A stretch of DNA of 64,000 nt from Gammaproteobacteria bacterium. GTDB taxonomy: Bacteria > Pseudomonadota > Gammaproteobacteria > Xanthomonadales > Marinicellaceae. Shown here in pieces: positions 8,319 to 17,636 of the stretch (its first letter is position 1; each line of letters opens with the position of its first letter). The translations under genes and the position numbers were made by a program. Location of the stretch: the NCBI GenBank assembly GCA_041395445.1, contig JAWLAO010000004.1:186001-250000 (forward strand). The letters run 5' to 3'. Under the pieces are notes generated by a model. The model searched no databases, was not told the DNA's origin, and saw nothing but the letters and a program-made list of their open reading frames with translations.

Positions 8319-9559
8319 TGAGCAAAACTAAAACTTCAAAAGGCATGGGTGCAAGATTCCTTGACTGGATGGATTATCGCTTACCCGTTTCTAAAATGTG
8401 GAAAGAACATGTATCAGAATATTATGCACCTAAGAATTTTAATTTCTGGTATTTCTTCGGTTCATTAGCCATGCTGGTATTGGTTAATCAGCTTCTTACC
8501 GGAATTTGGTTAACTATGCATTATAAACCGGATGCTGAACAAGCATTTGGTGCTGTGGAATACATCATGCGTGATGTTCCATGGGGCTGGCTCATCAGAT
8601 ATTTGCATACAACTGGTGCTTCAGCTTTCTTTATTGTGGTATATTTACACATGTTCCGTGGTTTAATGTACGGTTCCTATAAAAAACCAAGAGAACTCAT
8701 TTGGGTTTTCGGCATGGTGATTTATGTTGCTCTTATGGCAGAAGCTTTCATGGGTTATGTTCTGCCTTGGGGGAATATGTCATACTGGGGTGCTAAAGTA
8801 ATTACTCAATTATTTGGTGTGATACCTGGTGTTGGGGATACGCTTCTTGAGTGGATTCGTGGTGATTACATTGTTTCCGATGCGACATTGAATCGTTTCT
8901 TCGCATTGCACGTTGTGGCAGTGCCAATCGTCTTGCTAGCTTTGGTTGTACTTCACCTCGCTGCATTGCATACTGTTGGCTCAAATAATCCTGATGGCGT
9001 TGAAATCAAAAAGAACAAAGATGAGAACGGTATTCCAAAAGACGGCATTCCTTTCCATCCTTACTACACCGTAAAAGATATTTTTGGCGTAGGGATGTTC
9101 TTGTTAATATTCTTGTTTATCGTTTTTGTTAAACCGGATATGGGTGGTTTATTCCTTGAACATGATAACTACACTCCGGCTGATCCGGGCGTAACTCCGG
9201 CTCACATCAAACCGGTTTGGTACTTCACACCTTTCTACGCAATTCTGAAAGCAGTACCGAATCCGCTTGGTGGTATGATTTTAATGTTTACAGCAATTAT
9301 TCTACTTTTTACATTGCCATGGTTGGATCGAAGTGAAGTGAAATCCATTCGCTACAGATTATTACCATTCAAGATTGCATTATTCTCATTCGTAACCGCA
9401 TTTGTCATTCTTGGCTGGTTAGGGATGCAGTCAGGTAGTACAGTTCAAAAATACATGGCAATTGTTTGCACAGTAGTTTACTTTGCTTACTTCCCATTCC
9501 TGTATTTCTACAGCAAGAACGAAAAACATAAACCAATTCCAGAGAGGTTGACACACTAA
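8318..9559 (+). CDS. petB: cytochrome b subunit of bc1 complex
   Basis: 413-residue integral membrane cytochrome b that binds two hemes and forms the quinol oxidation and reduction sites. Visible marks include TTGASAFFIVVYLHMFRGL with heme-ligand His, WGNMSYWGAKVITQ near the Qo site, FALHVVAVPIVLLALVVLHL with the second heme His pair, and a PVWYFTPFYAIL stretch in the place of the PEWYFLPFYAIL box. Length is typical for a fused proteobacterial cytochrome b. The start overlaps the petA stop by one base and the stop overlaps the petC ATG, so petABC is one operon. Confidence 0.97.
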   Translation: MSKTKTSKGMGARFLDWMDYRLPVSKMWKEHVSEYYAPKNFNFWYFFGSLAMLVLVNQLLTGIWLTMHYKPDAEQAFGAVEYIMRDVPWGWLIRYLHTTGASAFFIVVYLHMFRGLMYGSYKKPRELIWVFGMVIYVALMAEAFMGYVLPWGNMSYWGAKVITQLFGVIPGVGDTLLEWIRGDYIVSDATLNRFFALHVVAVPIVLLALVVLHLAALHTVGSNNPDGVEIKKNKDENGIPKDGIPFHPYYTVKDIFGVGMFLLIFLFIVFVKPDMGGLFLEHDNYTPADPGVTPAHIKPVWYFTPFYAILKAVPNPLGGMILMFTAIILLFTLPWLDRSEVKSIRYRLLPFKIALFSFVTAFVILGWLGMQSGSTVQKYMAIVCTVVYFAYFPFLYFYSKNEKHKPIPERLTH

Positions 9560-10296
9560 TGAAAAGATTAATTTTAATATTGTTATTATTACCTTTTGTC
9601 AATACTTTTGCCTCAGGAGGTTCCGAACATCTTGAGCAAGCTCAAGCAAATATTCGTTCAAAAGAGTCGTTAATTAACGGTGCTAAATACTATATGAGCT
9701 ACTGTTCGAGTTGTCACTCTTTACAATATCAACGTTATAGTCGTATGGCTCAGGACTTAGGTTTGACAAAAGAAGAAGTTGAGGAAAATTTAATTTTCAC
9801 AGGTGCAAAGTTTACAGATCATATCACAAATAATATGTCTGCCGCTGATGCTGAAAAATGGTTTGGAAAAGCTCCACCGGACTTGACAGTCATAGCCAAG
9901 GCCAGAGGTGTTGATTGGATTTATACCTATCTAAAGAGCTTCTATAAGGATCCAACCAGGCCTTCGGGTTGGAACAATACTTTATTTGTTGGTGCTTCGA
10001 TGCCGAATGTATTCTGGAAAGAGCAAGGTGTACAAGAAGCTCATTTTGAAGAGCATACCACCGCTGATGGCGTTGTTACACACTCATTCAAAGAGTTTAC
10101 AAAGCTATCTCAAGGCACAATGTCTGATGAAGAATTTAATGAGACAGTCAGAGATGTAGTCAATTTTCTGGCATACACTGCTGAACCAGCTCAATTGATT
10201 CGTATGGCTTATGCTCCGTGGGTGTTATTGTTCTTGGTTATCTTTACATTCATGGCTTATTTATTGAAGAAAAACTATTTCAAAGACATTCATTAA
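9559..10296 (+). CDS. petC: cytochrome c1 subunit of bc1 complex
   Basis: 245-residue membrane-anchored c-type cytochrome that accepts electrons from the Rieske centre. It has a signal peptide (about 1-18), the heme attachment motif CSSCH (C49-H53), a likely axial Met in GASMPNVFW, and a C-terminal anchor helix at about 218-237 followed by KKNYFKDIH. It is the last gene of petABC; a strong terminator follows. Confidence 0.96.
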   Translation: MKRLILILLLLPFVNTFASGGSEHLEQAQANIRSKESLINGAKYYMSYCSSCHSLQYQRYSRMAQDLGLTKEEVEENLIFTGAKFTDHITNNMSAADAEKWFGKAPPDLTVIAKARGVDWIYTYLKSFYKDPTRPSGWNNTLFVGASMPNVFWKEQGVQEAHFEEHTTADGVVTHSFKEFTKLSQGTMSDEEFNETVRDVVNFLAYTAEPAQLIRMAYAPWVLLFLVIFTFMAYLLKKNYFKDIH

Positions 10297-10316
10297 ATAG
10301 TTTCATGCAGGTTCGA

Positions 10317-10357
10317 AAAAGGGCAACGTCCATTGGTCGATTGCCCTTTGTTTTTTT
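10317..10357 (+). terminator. intrinsic terminator after petABC
   Basis: AAAGGGCAA and TTGCCCTTT form a 9-bp stem around a 14-base loop, followed by G and seven T residues. It lies 21 bases past the petC stop. Confidence 0.88.
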
Positions 10358-10379
10358 AGGATTAAAAATTTAAAAAACT

Positions 10380-11708
10380 ATGAAATTAACAGTTATTGGT
10401 TCTGGTTATGTCGGCTTGGTTAGTGGTGCTTGTTTTGCTCAAATGGGCAATACAGTTACATGTATTGACATTGATTCAGAGAAAATTGAAAAACTGAATC
10501 AGGGAATCATTCCAATTTATGAACCCGGATTGGAACGAATGATTGTTGATAATATGAAGAAGAAAAACATCTTCTTCTCAACGGACTTGCAAAATGCTCT
10601 AGAAGATTGTCAGGTTATTTTTATTGCCGTGGGAACACCAACCGGCCAAGATGGAAGTGCTGATTTACAGTATGTCATTTCTGTGGCAAAAAGTATTGGT
10701 AAATATCTTTCAAACTATGCAGTCATCGTTGATAAATCAACCGTACCCGTTGGTACGGCAGATAAAGTTCGGGAAACCATAACTGCTGAATTAAAAGTCA
10801 GAAATATAGATATCGACTTTGATGTTGTAAGTAATCCGGAATTTTTGAAGGAAGGAGCTGCTATTGATGATTTTATGTATCCGGATAGAGTCGTGGTTGG
10901 TGCTGACAATGAAAAGTCAATGAGCATCATGCATGAGTTATACTCACCTTTCATGAAAAACCACGACCGTTTTATCAGCATGGACATTAAAAGTGCGGAA
11001 ATGACTAAATATGCAGCCAATTCCATGTTGGCTACAAAAATTTCTTTCATGAATGAAATTGCCAATATCTGTGAGCTGGTCGGAGCTGATGTTAATAAAG
11101 TTAGAAATGGAATTGGAAGTGATTCCCGTATTGGCTACAGTTTTATTTATCCCGGTTGTGGATATGGCGGAAGTTGTTTCCCTAAAGATGTTAAAGCTTT
11201 GGCAAAAACAGCTGCCGATAATGGCTACATACCGCAAATATTGAATGCAGTAGAATCAGTCAATGAAACCCAAAAACACATCATTTCTGATAAAGTGATT
11301 AAGCAATTTGGTGAAGATTTAAACGGTAAAATATTTAGTGTCTGGGGATTGGCATTTAAACCCGGAACCGATGATATGCGTGAAGCCTCATCAATCACCA
11401 TTATCAACGAACTGACAAAACGTGGCGCTAAAATTCAGGCATACGACCCCAAAGCCGTTGATGAGGCAAAAAATCATTATCTCAAAAACAATCAAAATGT
11501 GACCTATTTTCAGGAAAAATATGCGGCATTAGAAAATTCCGAAGCATTGATTCTTGTGACCGAATGGCTTGAATTCCGCAGCCCCGATTTCGCAAAAATA
11601 CGCTCAATGCTGAATTCCAATATGTTTTTCGATGGTCGCAATCAGTTTGAAAAATCAAAAATGCAACAACAAGGATTTCAGTATTTCCAGATCGGTGTAT
11701 CGGATTAA
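10380..11708 (+). CDS. ugd: UDP-glucose 6-dehydrogenase
   Basis: Oxidises UDP-glucose to UDP-glucuronate for surface polysaccharides. The 442-residue protein begins with the NAD-binding GSGYVG motif (8-13), contains VDKSTVPVGTA and SNPEFLKEGAAIDDF, and has the catalytic cysteine C266 in GGSCFPKDVKAL. The C-terminal UDP-binding domain carries the AFKPGTDDMREASS motif. It is transcribed alone behind the petABC terminator. Its stop overlaps the convergent pgpA stop by four bases. Confidence 0.95.
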   Translation: MKLTVIGSGYVGLVSGACFAQMGNTVTCIDIDSEKIEKLNQGIIPIYEPGLERMIVDNMKKKNIFFSTDLQNALEDCQVIFIAVGTPTGQDGSADLQYVISVAKSIGKYLSNYAVIVDKSTVPVGTADKVRETITAELKVRNIDIDFDVVSNPEFLKEGAAIDDFMYPDRVVVGADNEKSMSIMHELYSPFMKNHDRFISMDIKSAEMTKYAANSMLATKISFMNEIANICELVGADVNKVRNGIGSDSRIGYSFIYPGCGYGGSCFPKDVKALAKTAADNGYIPQILNAVESVNETQKHIISDKVIKQFGEDLNGKIFSVWGLAFKPGTDDMREASSITIINELTKRGAKIQAYDPKAVDEAKNHYLKNNQNVTYFQEKYAALENSEALILVTEWLEFRSPDFAKIRSMLNSNMFFDGRNQFEKSKMQQQGFQYFQIGVSD

Positions 11709-12208
11709 AAATACTGCGGCAAATATTTATCAGCAACAAACAACAATATCATCGCATAAATTCCCGCAACCACATCGTCAATCATGACTCCGAAACCACC
11801 GGAAACTTTTGAGTCCAACATTTTGATTGGATAAGGCTTAACAATATCGAAAAAACGGAAAAGCACAAATCCAACCAGAACATTCTGCCAGCTAAAGGAA
11901 ACCAGGCACATGGTTATCCAAAAACCGACAAATTCATCCCAGACAATTCCGCCATAATCATGAACTCCCAATCGTCCACCGGTGACATCACAAAGTTTGA
12001 TGCCAACAATAAATGCAATAAAAACCAGCCACAAATATAAAGGTAAACTAAATTGAACCAACAGATAGTAAAGCGGAATGGCGGCGAGTGTTCCGAATGT
12101 TCCGGGAGCGAATGGCGACAAACCCGAGCCAAAGCCAAATGCAAAAAAACCGGCAAAGGTTTTGAATGTTAAATCAACAGGAGATTGGAGTAATTTTTTG
12201 GAAGTCAT
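11705..12208 (-). CDS. pgpA: phosphatidylglycerophosphatase A
   Basis: 167-residue membrane phosphatase that makes phosphatidylglycerol from its phosphate precursor. It has the family's N-terminal GFGSGLSPFAPGTFGTLAAIPLY motif, IKLCDVTGG with acidic residues, the VWDEFVGFWITM motif, and a C-terminal DDVVAGIYAMI stretch. No thiL or nusB is adjacent, unlike many gammaproteobacteria. Confidence 0.94.
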   Translation of the reverse strand: MTSKKLLQSPVDLTFKTFAGFFAFGFGSGLSPFAPGTFGTLAAIPLYYLLVQFSLPLYLWLVFIAFIVGIKLCDVTGGRLGVHDYGGIVWDEFVGFWITMCLVSFSWQNVLVGFVLFRFFDIVKPYPIKMLDSKVSGGFGVMIDDVVAGIYAMILLFVADKYLPQYF

Positions 12209-12330
12209 GTTATCATTTTATCCGCAATAATCGGATATTCAATTTATTTGTTTTTCTCGCCTCAAAAACTGGCATCAAAACTTTTTTTCGCTATCATTAG
12301 CATTTCATTTTCATCATTCGACATTACCGC

Positions 12331-15183
12331 ATGACAGAACAATTTGATTTTACTGTTGGACAAAGATTTATCAGTCAAACCGAGCAAGAACTGGGTTTAG
12401 GAAGTGTAGAGCAAATCAATCACAGAATGGTCAAACTTGTTTTTCAGGCAGCGAATGAAGCTCGTGTCTATGCCAAAGACAACGCACCAATCACCCGAAT
12501 CATCTTCGAAAAAGGCGACAAAATCCCTTCCAGAGACGGCTGGACATTAACCGTTGAGGACGTGAAAGAGTTTAATGGGTTAGTTATTTACCAAGGTATT
12601 GATGAAAAATGTAATGATGTTCTTCTCCCTGAAACTGAAATCGCTGATTCAATTAAATTAGATCGTCCATCGGAACGATTACTTTCTGGGCATTTGGACT
12701 CCAATAAATGGTTCAATCTTCGCCAGTTGGCCATTTCAAAAATTAACGAATTTCAAAAAAATCCGCTTTATGGTTTATTGGGTTGCAGAACATCGCTTCT
12801 CAAACATCAATTGTATATCGCACAAGAAGTAGCAAAGAGATTTTCACCAAGAGTTTTGCTAGCCGATGAAGTTGGTTTGGGTAAAACAATTGAAGCCGGG
12901 TTAATCATTCACCAGCAATTACTCAAAAATCGTGCCAAAAGAGTTGTTGTAATTGTCCCTGAAAGTTTGACACACCAATGGATGGTAGAAATGCTGAGAC
13001 GTTTCAATCTGCATTTTAGTGTTTATGATGAAGAGCAATGTTTGGGAATTGAAGAATCTTCTGAATTTGAGACTCCTTTTGAAAACAGTCAATTGGCAAT
13101 AATTCCTATGCAATTTTTGCTAAAAAATGCAAAACGTGCTGAGCAATTGATTCAAACTCAATGGGATTTGCTGGTTGTTGATGAAGCTCACCATATCAAA
13201 TGGTCGATTGATAACGTCAGCGATGAATACCATTTAGTCGAAAAATTGGCAAACACCATCAAAGGAGTGCTTTTACTGACAGCCACTCCGGAACAAATGG
13301 GCAAAGAAAGCCACTTTGCCAGACTTCGTTTATTGGACTCCAATCGCTTTTCTAACTTTGAAGAGTTTGTTCAAGGGGAAGAAAACTATCAAAGCATCGT
13401 CAATGCCATTGACGTACTCAGATCCAAAAAGCCAATGACTAAAACCGGGGCAAAAAATACTGCAAAGGTTTTTACAGATGATGCTGACATCCAATTGGTG
13501 CAGGATATCTTTGAAGAGAATTTGGATGAGGCTCAAAAGCAAGAATCCAAACTGCAATTGGTCGAGAAGTTACTCGATCAGCACGGAACAGGCAGACTTT
13601 TGTTTCGAAATACAAGAACGGCTATCAAAGGCTTTCCAAAAAGGAAACTTCATCATTATGCTTTGAATAATTGTTATGAAAAGGCTTTTGATAAAGACAT
13701 TTCTCTACAACTGACACCGGAAAGAATTGATAACTTCCCCAATTGGACGAAATTGGACTCCAGAATGCCATGGTTGGCTGAGCAACTTTTTTCATTAAAG
13801 CATAAGAAATTTCTGCTGATTGCTGCACACAAACAAACTGTTTTAGACATTGCTGATAGTCTCAGAGAGAAGTTTGGTATTCATGCTGCTGTGTTCCATG
13901 AGGATATGTCCTTGATTGAGCGAGATCGCTCTGCAGCCTGGTTTGCTGATGAAGAAAAAGGCAGTCAAATCATGCTATGTTCGGAAATTGGCTCAGAAGG
14001 CAGAAACTTTCAGTTTGCACATCATTTAATTTTCTTTGATTTACCTTTAAATCCAGACTTGCTGGAACAACGAATCGGTCGTCTTGATCGTATTGGTCAG
14101 GAAAATATTATTCATATTCATGTTCCATATCTGATGGATACAGCAATGGAGAAGTTATTTCACTGGTATAACAAAGGTCTTAATATTTTTGAAAGTGTTA
14201 ATCCGGCAGCTCATAGTATTTTCCGTAAACAAAAAGAGAAGCTGCTTTCGTGTTTGAAAACTGAAGATTGTGAAATGGATGACTTGATTCAGGAAACCAA
14301 GGAAATGAACAAAAACCTGAATCAGGAATTTAACAAAGGTCGTGATCGCTTGCTTGAATATAACTCCTGCCGTCCGTTTGTTGCTGATGAAATGCATGAA
14401 CAGGCATTAGCATCAGAAGACACCTCGTGCTTGCGTTTTATGCATCGGATTTTTGATCGTTATGGTGTTGATTATGAAGAATTAAGACGAAATGTTGAAT
14501 TTATCAAGCCTGGAGAATCTTTAAAAGGCTATTTTCCGGCATTGATAGAAGATGGCATGAGTGTCACTTTTGACAGAGAAACAGCATTAGCAGATGAAAC
14601 CTTGCATTATTTGACATGGGAACATCCGATGGTTGTAGAATCTATGGAGATGATAGCAACGGAAGAAAAAGGTAACGCCTGTTTGATTTCTTTGTCAAAC
14701 ACTGGCTTGCCACCTTCAACAATCATTGTAGAATCATTATTTAATTTCAGTACTCCGGCAGAGAGTCATTTGCAAATATCAAGATACTTGCCAACCGATT
14801 CCATAAGGATTGTTGCTGATGAAAAACTCATTGACCGAAGTAAAGCTCTAACAATTCCTGCAATTCAAAACAATCACTCTTCAGTTCCTCTGAATATCGC
14901 TTTACAAGTTGTGAAAATGAAGCAAACAGAGATTAAAAAAGTCATCTCTGCAATCGAAACTAAGATTGAGAAACTTCAACCGGAATACATTAAACAAGCT
15001 CAGGAAAAAGCAGAATCTGTTCTCAATAAAGAAATCGAAAGGTTGCAAACACTTGCGAAACGAAATCCGAATGTCAGAGAAAGCGAAATTGAGTATTTAC
15101 AGCAACAAAAACAAAAAACACTCAAAACTCTGGAACAATTACAGATTCAGATGAATGCAGTCAGAGTTTTGGTTTGTTTGTAG
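12331..15183 (+). CDS. rapA: RNA polymerase-associated ATPase RapA
   Basis: SWI2/SNF2 ATPase that recycles stalled RNA polymerase. The 950-residue length is close to the E. coli protein (968). Order: N-terminal Tudor-like domains (about 1-110), helicase lobe 1 with Walker A DEVGLGKT (179-186) and DEAHH, helicase lobe 2 ending in the QRIGRLDRIGQ motif VI, then the RapA-specific C-terminal domains with a coiled coil near 870-940. It stands alone with its own upstream region and is convergent with the glycosyltransferase gene. Confidence 0.95.
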   Translation: MTEQFDFTVGQRFISQTEQELGLGSVEQINHRMVKLVFQAANEARVYAKDNAPITRIIFEKGDKIPSRDGWTLTVEDVKEFNGLVIYQGIDEKCNDVLLPETEIADSIKLDRPSERLLSGHLDSNKWFNLRQLAISKINEFQKNPLYGLLGCRTSLLKHQLYIAQEVAKRFSPRVLLADEVGLGKTIEAGLIIHQQLLKNRAKRVVVIVPESLTHQWMVEMLRRFNLHFSVYDEEQCLGIEESSEFETPFENSQLAIIPMQFLLKNAKRAEQLIQTQWDLLVVDEAHHIKWSIDNVSDEYHLVEKLANTIKGVLLLTATPEQMGKESHFARLRLLDSNRFSNFEEFVQGEENYQSIVNAIDVLRSKKPMTKTGAKNTAKVFTDDADIQLVQDIFEENLDEAQKQESKLQLVEKLLDQHGTGRLLFRNTRTAIKGFPKRKLHHYALNNCYEKAFDKDISLQLTPERIDNFPNWTKLDSRMPWLAEQLFSLKHKKFLLIAAHKQTVLDIADSLREKFGIHAAVFHEDMSLIERDRSAAWFADEEKGSQIMLCSEIGSEGRNFQFAHHLIFFDLPLNPDLLEQRIGRLDRIGQENIIHIHVPYLMDTAMEKLFHWYNKGLNIFESVNPAAHSIFRKQKEKLLSCLKTEDCEMDDLIQETKEMNKNLNQEFNKGRDRLLEYNSCRPFVADEMHEQALASEDTSCLRFMHRIFDRYGVDYEELRRNVEFIKPGESLKGYFPALIEDGMSVTFDRETALADETLHYLTWEHPMVVESMEMIATEEKGNACLISLSNTGLPPSTIIVESLFNFSTPAESHLQISRYLPTDSIRIVADEKLIDRSKALTIPAIQNNHSSVPLNIALQVVKMKQTEIKKVISAIETKIEKLQPEYIKQAQEKAESVLNKEIERLQTLAKRNPNVRESEIEYLQQQKQKTLKTLEQLQIQMNAVRVLVCL

Positions 15184-15191
15184 TGAGTGAT

Positions 15192-16265
15192 TCAGTTATA
15201 CACTAAACTTCCGAATTGATTATTGCTGAACTCTCGTTTGACTTCGACTCCTTGCCAAATGTTTGAATACCAATTTTCATCTCTTTGAAGCATACCATTT
15301 TTTATCCATTTCACAATGTACTCAGCAACATTGGGATAATTGACCTGAACTCGTTCCGCTAAATCCAATTCGTTATTGATATATCGAGAATTCAACGCTT
15401 TGATAGTTTTTCCATATTTCAATGCTTCCAAAGCGATAGCATTGGAGTGTTGTTCAACCTGTCCATCTAATGGTCGAACCAGTAATCGTTTTCCTAAACT
15501 AATCACTTCTGAACTCAACTCAAAGCCAGCATTTGCAAGAACTGCGTCACAATTGTATAAATCACAAAGAAAGCCATCTCTTGATAGTGGTTTGAAATTA
15601 ACATTCTTTGCAAAGGAATTAATTGGTTTCGGAGCATAAACAGTGAAATTAAAACTCTTGAGCGGTGCTAAGCTTCTAAGTACTTGGTGTTGGTTTTCAA
15701 AAGGTAAATAAACCAACACTTTATTTTCAATAACAATGTTTGATTTGTGTGTATGTGTTTCAATAATCGGAGGCAAAATATTTTGATTAAAATGATGCCA
15801 ATGTAATGCCAAATAGCTTTTCACGGGTGCAAACTTATTGAGTACAAATCGTGAAAAGATATCTCCTTTTTTCTGCGGAATTGAGAAATTGAAAACATAT
15901 TGGTGTCCCAGACCAATGACAGGAATATCTGTTTTTTTTCCGACCCAGGCAGTAATTGGTTCAAAATCGGTAATTATCAAATCATAATTGTTGATATTAA
16001 TGCTTTTAATATCTTTTTTGAATTGCTTTAAATCAAGTTCAAGTGCAGTCTTAAAATAGTTCACTTTTCCATTCTCAACATGAAAAGTCAGGCCTTTTCT
16101 ATAGTCGGAGTTTTTAAAATCTTTCATACAAAAATACTTGTCTTTATCACGACCCGAAAAAAGCCAATCGACTTCAATATCTGTTTTTGCAAACTCTTTT
16201 TGCATTGCTCGAGCGCGGCTGATATGACCATTCCCTGTTCCTTGAACACCATATAAGATTTTCAT
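15192..16265 (-). CDS. MJ1255/VC2487-family glycosyltransferase
   Basis: 357 residues resembling MurG-type (GT-B) transferases of the MJ1255/VC2487 family. It begins MKILYGVQGTGNGHISRARAM, the family's glycine-rich start, and carries the sugar-nucleotide-side motif NAGFELSSEVISLGKRLLVRPL followed by EQHSNA. The sugar and acceptor are not known. I set the start at the ATG whose first bases overlap the upstream PAP2 stop as ATGA; a longer frame upstream lies inside the PAP2 gene and lacks similarity. Pairing with a PAP2 phosphatase suggests a membrane-lipid or undecaprenyl-linked glycan role, which is inference. Confidence 0.82.
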   Translation of the reverse strand: MKILYGVQGTGNGHISRARAMQKEFAKTDIEVDWLFSGRDKDKYFCMKDFKNSDYRKGLTFHVENGKVNYFKTALELDLKQFKKDIKSININNYDLIITDFEPITAWVGKKTDIPVIGLGHQYVFNFSIPQKKGDIFSRFVLNKFAPVKSYLALHWHHFNQNILPPIIETHTHKSNIVIENKVLVYLPFENQHQVLRSLAPLKSFNFTVYAPKPINSFAKNVNFKPLSRDGFLCDLYNCDAVLANAGFELSSEVISLGKRLLVRPLDGQVEQHSNAIALEALKYGKTIKALNSRYINNELDLAERVQVNYPNVAEYIVKWIKNGMLQRDENWYSNIWQGVEVKREFSNNQFGSLVYN

Positions 16266-16786
16266 ATTAATCCCATCCAAATTATTGTGAATTTTGAAAT
16301 GCTGTATCCCATTAAAACGCCGACAAGAATATCTGTGGGAAAATGCACTCCAAGCACAATTCTTGATAACCCAATTAATGCTGACCAAAGGAGTAAAGGT
16401 ATGGTTAACACTGGGATAAATAAGGATGAAATCATTGAGAAAAGAAAAGCGGAAGATGTATGACCGGAAGGAAAGCTGAAAGCATCGCTTGGTTCAATAT
16501 AATGAGGTACATTTGCTACTCTATATGGTCGATTCCTTTTGAGAGTATTTTTTAAAATATAGTAAAGAGGTCGTTCAATCGCAAACCCCAAAGCTAAAGC
16601 CCAAAAATAACTAGATTCGCCTTTTGTGAAAATTAACGACGATAGTCCAAACAAAGCGTACAGCCAACCATCACCGGATTTTGATATCCATCGGCTTACA
16701 GGAAGTAATTTTGAATGTATTGATGCGTCTAATAATTTATGAATACAAATCACGTCCCATTTATGCAGCCAATTTAAGGTTCTCAT
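16262..16786 (-). CDS. PAP2-family membrane phosphatase
   Basis: 174 residues with the three acid phosphatase motifs: KNTLKRNRPY, PSGHTSSAF and SRIVLGVHFPTDILVG, including the two catalytic His, between hydrophobic helices. PAP2 enzymes remove phosphate from lipid phosphates such as phosphatidate or undecaprenyl pyrophosphate. The stop overlaps the glycosyltransferase start by four bases, so both are likely translated together. The exact substrate cannot be told. Confidence 0.85.
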   Translation of the reverse strand: MRTLNWLHKWDVICIHKLLDASIHSKLLPVSRWISKSGDGWLYALFGLSSLIFTKGESSYFWALALGFAIERPLYYILKNTLKRNRPYRVANVPHYIEPSDAFSFPSGHTSSAFLFSMISSLFIPVLTIPLLLWSALIGLSRIVLGVHFPTDILVGVLMGYSISKFTIIWMGLI

Positions 16787-17017
16787 CTTTTATACCTCTT
16801 TTTCTACTGATGAGGATTTTAGAGTGATAATGTTTCAAAAATATGGCGGTTTGGTTAAGAATTCATGACATGTTTTGTTTTTTTATCATATAAATTTGAA
16901 TTAAAGAACTTAAAACTTCGGACAATTCTTATCTTAAATGATAAAAATAGATCTGTGTGTCAGTTAAAGGACATTAAGTTTGTTTATAATTATATGAATC
17001 AAATTAACTGAATAAAA

Positions 17018-17587
17018 ATGTTTTATAAAACTTTACTCCTTAGCGTTTTATCTGTATCAGCATTTGCGAGCGAACATACTGATGAAGCTGATTACCTGAT
17101 GCAGTCCTATCTGAAAAACAACAACTTTGTTGAGAAATTGCCGGATTATTCTGACGGTAAAGCGATGGGTGTACATAAATCTATGTCAACTCACTTTTCA
17201 ATTAATGGACAATCTTCTATCAAGGGAAACATTCAAATCGAGAAAATATCCGGAAGATTTCGTTTACCCTTGGCAAAAACCGATAATATCAGTTATCAGC
17301 ACAAACAAATTAAAGTCAATGCAACAATCAAGGTAGATGAAGGTGTTTTGAAGATATATAACCCTGTGGACATCAATTTTTGGAATATGGCGAAATTATT
17401 TATTAGTCATCCGGATAGAAAGTCTGATGATATTTCCAAGTGGCAACTCAAAGGATTTGTTGAAAAGACAATTGATAACTCTAAAAGTATAACGGCGCAA
17501 GTGAGTTTGTTAGCTATCGGTAATGGCTACTATCTTTTGCTGGCAAGCGAGGATTCGGTTTCCGGCGTGGAAATTGAGCTGAAATAA
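17018..17587 (+). CDS. secreted protein of unknown function
   Basis: 189 residues with a clear signal peptide (MFYKTLLLSVLSVSAFASE) and no transmembrane segment after it. The mature part is mostly predicted beta, with alternating hydrophobics (IKVNATIKVDEGVLKIYN) and few cysteines. I recognise no family. It stands alone, preceded by an AT-rich 231-base intergenic region and followed by a terminator shared with the convergent BNR gene. Probably periplasmic. Confidence 0.65.
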   Translation: MFYKTLLLSVLSVSAFASEHTDEADYLMQSYLKNNNFVEKLPDYSDGKAMGVHKSMSTHFSINGQSSIKGNIQIEKISGRFRLPLAKTDNISYQHKQIKVNATIKVDEGVLKIYNPVDINFWNMAKLFISHPDRKSDDISKWQLKGFVEKTIDNSKSITAQVSLLAIGNGYYLLLASEDSVSGVEIELK

Positions 17588-17588
17588 A

Positions 17589-17613
17589 AAAGCCTGTAAT
17601 GAATACAGGCTTT
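17589..17613. terminator. bidirectional intrinsic terminator
   Basis: AAAGCCTGTA and TACAGGCTTT form a perfect 10-bp stem with a five-base loop between two convergent genes. A and T runs flank both sides weakly, so it may serve either strand. Confidence 0.7.
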
Positions 17614-17636
17614 AAAAGGTTAGCTTGAAATTATTA